A DNA stretch of 64,000 bases from Occallatibacter riparius (lineage in GTDB: Bacteria; Acidobacteriota; Terriglobia; Terriglobales; Acidobacteriaceae): contig NZ_CP093313.1 of NCBI RefSeq assembly GCF_025264625.1, positions 5,208,001 through 5,272,000 of the forward strand. Reading direction: 5' to 3'. This document shows positions 61,657 through 64,000 of the stretch, in pieces. Numbering within the stretch: the stretch's first letter is position 1; every line of letters begins with the position of its first letter. The notes under the pieces are model-generated. The model made no database searches. It was not told the DNA's origin and saw only the letters and a program-made list of their open reading frames with translations. The translations under genes and the position numbers were made by a program.

Positions 61657-62100
61657 CTAACGCGCCTTGGTGTTGACCTCTTCGGTCTGGATCGCTTCCC
61701 GGATTCTCCCCTCCCAGGCAACCGGATAGAAGCCCCACTTCCACCACGGGATCTTGGCCGCGGAAATCAGCCGGTTGTTCCGAATTGCGTTGTCCCATGC
61801 CGGATAGAAGATCGGGTAGAAGCTGGGACGATAGAAGATGATGTGGTTGGCCATCGCCGTCTTCCAAGCCATCTCGATCGGGTACCCGGAGGGACCGGGG
61901 ATTCCAGGCCGATGGGCTTTGAACTCGTCGATGATCTGCTGGAGCTTTTGTACCCGCTTGAGCTGATCGATCTCTTCTTTCGCCAAGGTTATGCCGAATT
62001 CTTTGGCCACCTCGTCGGGCTTATTCACGAAGCGATCGAACAGCGCGGGCTCCTTTTCGCATGCCTGCATGAGCTTGCGAACGCCTGCTTCATTGCTCAC
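61657..62100 (-). CDS. Putative RiPP precursor with Nif11/NHLP-like leader and aromatic core
   Basis: The 147-aa product starts at GTG behind a GGAGG site. Residues 8-62 form a charged helix set (LMQACEKEPALFDRFVNKPD, EVAKEFGITLAKEEIDQLKR) like the leader of Nif11/NHLP precursors. After PGIPGPSGYP comes a stretch (73-130) with 15 aromatic residues: FYP at 94-96, 98-100 and 124-126, FYPAWDN, KIPWWKWGF and FYPVAW. No enzyme motif and no membrane helix are seen. The last 17 residues are polar. With the radical SAM-SPASM gene next, a ribosomally made, modified peptide is proposed. It could instead be an unknown small protein. Confidence 0.55.
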   Translation of the reverse strand: MSNEAGVRKLMQACEKEPALFDRFVNKPDEVAKEFGITLAKEEIDQLKRVQKLQQIIDEFKAHRPGIPGPSGYPIEMAWKTAMANHIIFYRPSFYPIFYPAWDNAIRNNRLISAAKIPWWKWGFYPVAWEGRIREAIQTEEVNTKAR

Positions 62101-62724
62101 GATAGGTCCTCCCTGCCCCGGGGCACCTCTGCTTGCAGCGGACGCGTGCGGTTCAACAGGATGAATCTTGTCCGCTCAGCGAAGTAGATTCCCCGGGAAT
62201 GCACTTCGCCGGGCAGAGCCAAGGAAAGAAGCAGCAGATCAACACGCGCAAACGCACCGCATGGGTCTACAAAATCGCGAACCCCGGGACCGGGGGGCCG
62301 CATGGGTTGAATCCGGGCATCGAGCGGAAAGCGCCTTTGTATTGGTCCCGAAACTGGCCCAAGAAAGCTGAGTTTGGCTACATCCGCGATGAATGCCCAA
62401 GCCTTTGGGCGGTGCTCCATTTGGAAACGCCACTCGCAAGCGGGGCGAGTGTATCGCGCGCCGGGCACTTCGGCAGTGCCGGAAGTCACAATGCGGCGTG
62501 ATTACCAAATACTCGGTGTGACCTACCCAAACGGATGGGACTGGACTGGAGCATTCTCCCAGGCGCCTTTGTCCGATTGCGGACGGTTGAAGGTGGCAAT
62601 GGACATTCGGCGGGCGGGTCAGTTCCCCTCGTTTGTTGAGAACGTGCGACTTAGCTGACACGAGATTTGGCCGAGCGCATGCATCTGTTGGGGCGTTCCT
62701 CTCGGACGGAGGACTTCCCTTTCG
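62101..62724. other. 620-base gap upstream of the putative RiPP precursor
   Basis: The right half of the precursor promoter should lie here, but no clear -35/-10 pair was found. Several open frames exist on both strands, and none has a ribosome site or a family pattern. Confidence 0.4.
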
Positions 62725-62865
62725 GTGGCAATTGAGGTTACGGGCGTTGCACCGCTGGTGCAGGTGTTCGACGTGCCGAAGTCGATCCGGTTCTATCGCG
62801 ATGTGCTGGGGTTTGCGGTGACGGAGCGAGCGAAGGCCAAGCAGGCATTGAGCAACAGGCATTAG
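62725..62865 (+). pseudogene. Truncated VOC (glyoxalase-like) gene
   Basis: Starting at GTG, the frame reads AIEVTGVAPLVQVFDVPKSI, RFYRDVLGFAVTERAK, the first repeat half of a VOC fold, then AKQALSNRH and a stop. An intact gene would run for 120-140 codons, against 46 here. The break falls in a short GGCATT-rich stretch (about 62850-62872), 30 bases before the permease. Confidence 0.6.
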
Positions 62866-62895
62866 GCATTCGGGCTCAGGCGATAGGAGCAGGCG

Positions 62896-64000
62896 ATGCG
62901 GACTGTGCTGCAGGATTTGCGCTATTCGTTCCGGCAATTGTTGAAGACGCCGGGATTCGCTTTGACGGCTGTGATTTCGCTGGCGCTGGGGATCGGCGCG
63001 ACGACGGCGGTGTTCAGCGTGGTGTACGCGATCCTGATGGATCCGTATCCTTATGCGGCGCCGGACCGGATGGCGCACATGCTGCTGACGGCGTCGAATG
63101 GCGATCGCCGAGGCTTTGGGGTTACGGCCGCGCAGTGGCAGATTCTGCGGAAGTCTCCGGTGCTGGAAGATGCGTTCATCACCGATGACTGGAACCTGAC
63201 GGTGACGGGATCGGATTTGCCGGAGGACATCGACGGCCAGTACGTTACCTCGAACATGTTCGCCTTTATGGGCGTGCCGGCGGCGCTGGGGCGCGGATTG
63301 CAGCCGAGCGATGCAATCGACGGGCAGGATCCACAGCCGGTTGTGGTGCTGGCACACGCGTTCTGGCAGAGGCATTTCAACGGCGACACAGGTGTGGTGG
63401 GCAAGACCATCCAGTTGATGCGGAAGAACTACACCGTTGTAGGCGTGGCGGCGTCGCGCTTCACGTGGGGCGATGCGGACGTGTATCTGCCGCTGAAGGT
63501 AACCGGCGACCAGCTCAGGGGCTATGAGCCGGAGATTCGGCTGAAGCCGGGAGTGACCCGCGCACAGGCCGAGGCCGCGCTACAGCCGCTGGTTGAGCAG
63601 TTCCACAAAGAGGCGCCCAATCATTTCCCGAAGGAACCCGCCAAGCTGCGCATCGAAGGGCTGAATGACATGTTCATCCGGGAGCTTGGCGGAACGCTCT
63701 ATCTCCTGTTCGGGTCGGTGGCGTTGCTGCTTATGATCGGCTGCGGCAACGTTTCGATTCTGCTGCTGGCGCGGGCCACTGCGCGGGAGCGGGAGTTTGC
63801 GGTGCGATCGGCAATCGGTGCTTCGCGCCGGCGGCTGATTCGCCAATTGCTCACCGAGTCGATTCTGCTTTCGTTTGCGGGAGCGGGATTGGGGCTGGTG
63901 CTGGCGTACCGGATCCTGGCGGTGATTGTGGCGAATCTGCCGCAGTTCTCGTTTCCGCACGAGGCATCGATTCATATCAACGTGCCGGTGCTTGTGTTCT
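62896..64000 (+). CDS. Orphan ABC permease of the ADOP family, 4 (cut by the window end)
   Basis: The ATG at 62896 follows an AGGAGC site. The open frame runs to the edge (368 codons). It begins MRTVLQDLRYSFRQLLKTPG, FALTAVISLALGIGATTAVF, then a MacB-like periplasmic part (GKTIQLMRKNYTVVGVAASR) and the first FtsX half (LLLMIGCGNVSILLLARATA, RREFAVRSAIGASRRRLIRQ-type block). It has no prefix domain. About 450 more codons are expected beyond the window. Confidence 0.87.
   Translation, partial: MRTVLQDLRYSFRQLLKTPGFALTAVISLALGIGATTAVFSVVYAILMDPYPYAAPDRMAHMLLTASNGDRRGFGVTAAQWQILRKSPVLEDAFITDDWNLTVTGSDLPEDIDGQYVTSNMFAFMGVPAALGRGLQPSDAIDGQDPQPVVVLAHAFWQRHFNGDTGVVGKTIQLMRKNYTVVGVAASRFTWGDADVYLPLKVTGDQLRGYEPEIRLKPGVTRAQAEAALQPLVEQFHKEAPNHFPKEPAKLRIEGLNDMFIRELGGTLYLLFGSVALLLMIGCGNVSILLLARATAREREFAVRSAIGASRRRLIRQLLTESILLSFAGAGLGLVLAYRILAVIVANLPQFSFPHEASIHINVPVLVF

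Noticed and set aside
62097..62658. Open frames upstream of the putative RiPP precursor on both strands
   Set aside because: They lack ribosome sites, overlap each other, and show no family pattern or hydrophobic organisation; a second precursor could not be supported.

Overview
The window reads as a chromosomal piece of a soil Acidobacteriota (Terriglobia-type) genome. The clues are a GC-rich composition, four ABC-type permeases of the acidobacterial duplicated orphan permease (ADOP) kind without a neighbouring ATPase, a Tad/Flp pilus locus whose pilin has a sigma-54 promoter, an ECF42-type sigma factor with YCII/DGPF partners, and a LigD/Ku end-joining pair. This placement is inferred from family content; no rRNA or tRNA gene was seen. 

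Layout. 0-6.7 kb: right part of a Tad/Flp pilus locus (tadC end, a 31-aa membrane peptide, a DUF192-like/PilZ fusion, cpaB, secretin cpaC, DUF192 protein, flp pilin) with a TonB-like protein on the opposite strand. 6.9-14.6 kb: tandem GT87-type membrane glycosyltransferases, an alpha/beta hydrolase, ligD, ku and a small unknown gene. 14.6-20.7 kb: a large beta-propeller lipoprotein, then an ECF42 sigma, YCII, RibD-like, YCII group with a recognisable ECF42 promoter. 20.9-36.8 kb: three orphan permeases, one behind a PadR regulator whose start lies in a perfect 41-bp hyphenated palindrome, plus a B12-binding radical SAM enzyme, a DUF1080 protein, an MDR oxidoreductase, a HEVSH membrane protein and a membrane protein with a repeated linker. 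37.3-45.4 kb: a TolB-like propeller protein, DUF72, an ArsR/VOC/SRPBCC/membrane-protein operon, and miaB with a bifunctional-nuclease gene. This block sits between two inverted copies of a C-tract-rich intergenic repeat. 45.6-51.4 kb: a coiled-coil membrane protein and an arsenic cassette (acr3, arsC, arsM, divergent arsR) bracketed by copies of a hairpin-rich repeat about 340 bp long. 51.6-58 kb: VOC proteins, a LysR/methyltransferase pair, a YdjM-like membrane protein, a collagen-like secreted protein with a clear terminator, and a SemiSWEET/5'-nucleotidase fusion. 59-62.1 kb: a minus-strand set that looks like a RiPP pathway. 62.7-64 kb: a VOC remnant and the start of a fourth orphan permease. 

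The best candidate for something undescribed is the 58961-62100 set. It holds a 147-aa protein with a Nif11/NHLP-like helical leader and an aromatic, FYP-rich C-terminal part, a radical SAM-SPASM enzyme with a PqqD-like tail, and an exported S41-type protein whose catalytic serine position holds glycine. Next in interest are the paired C-tract repeats, the repeat-bracketed ars cassette, the PadR palindrome and three unusual domain combinations (SemiSWEET-HAD, DUF192-PilZ, HEVSH membrane protein).
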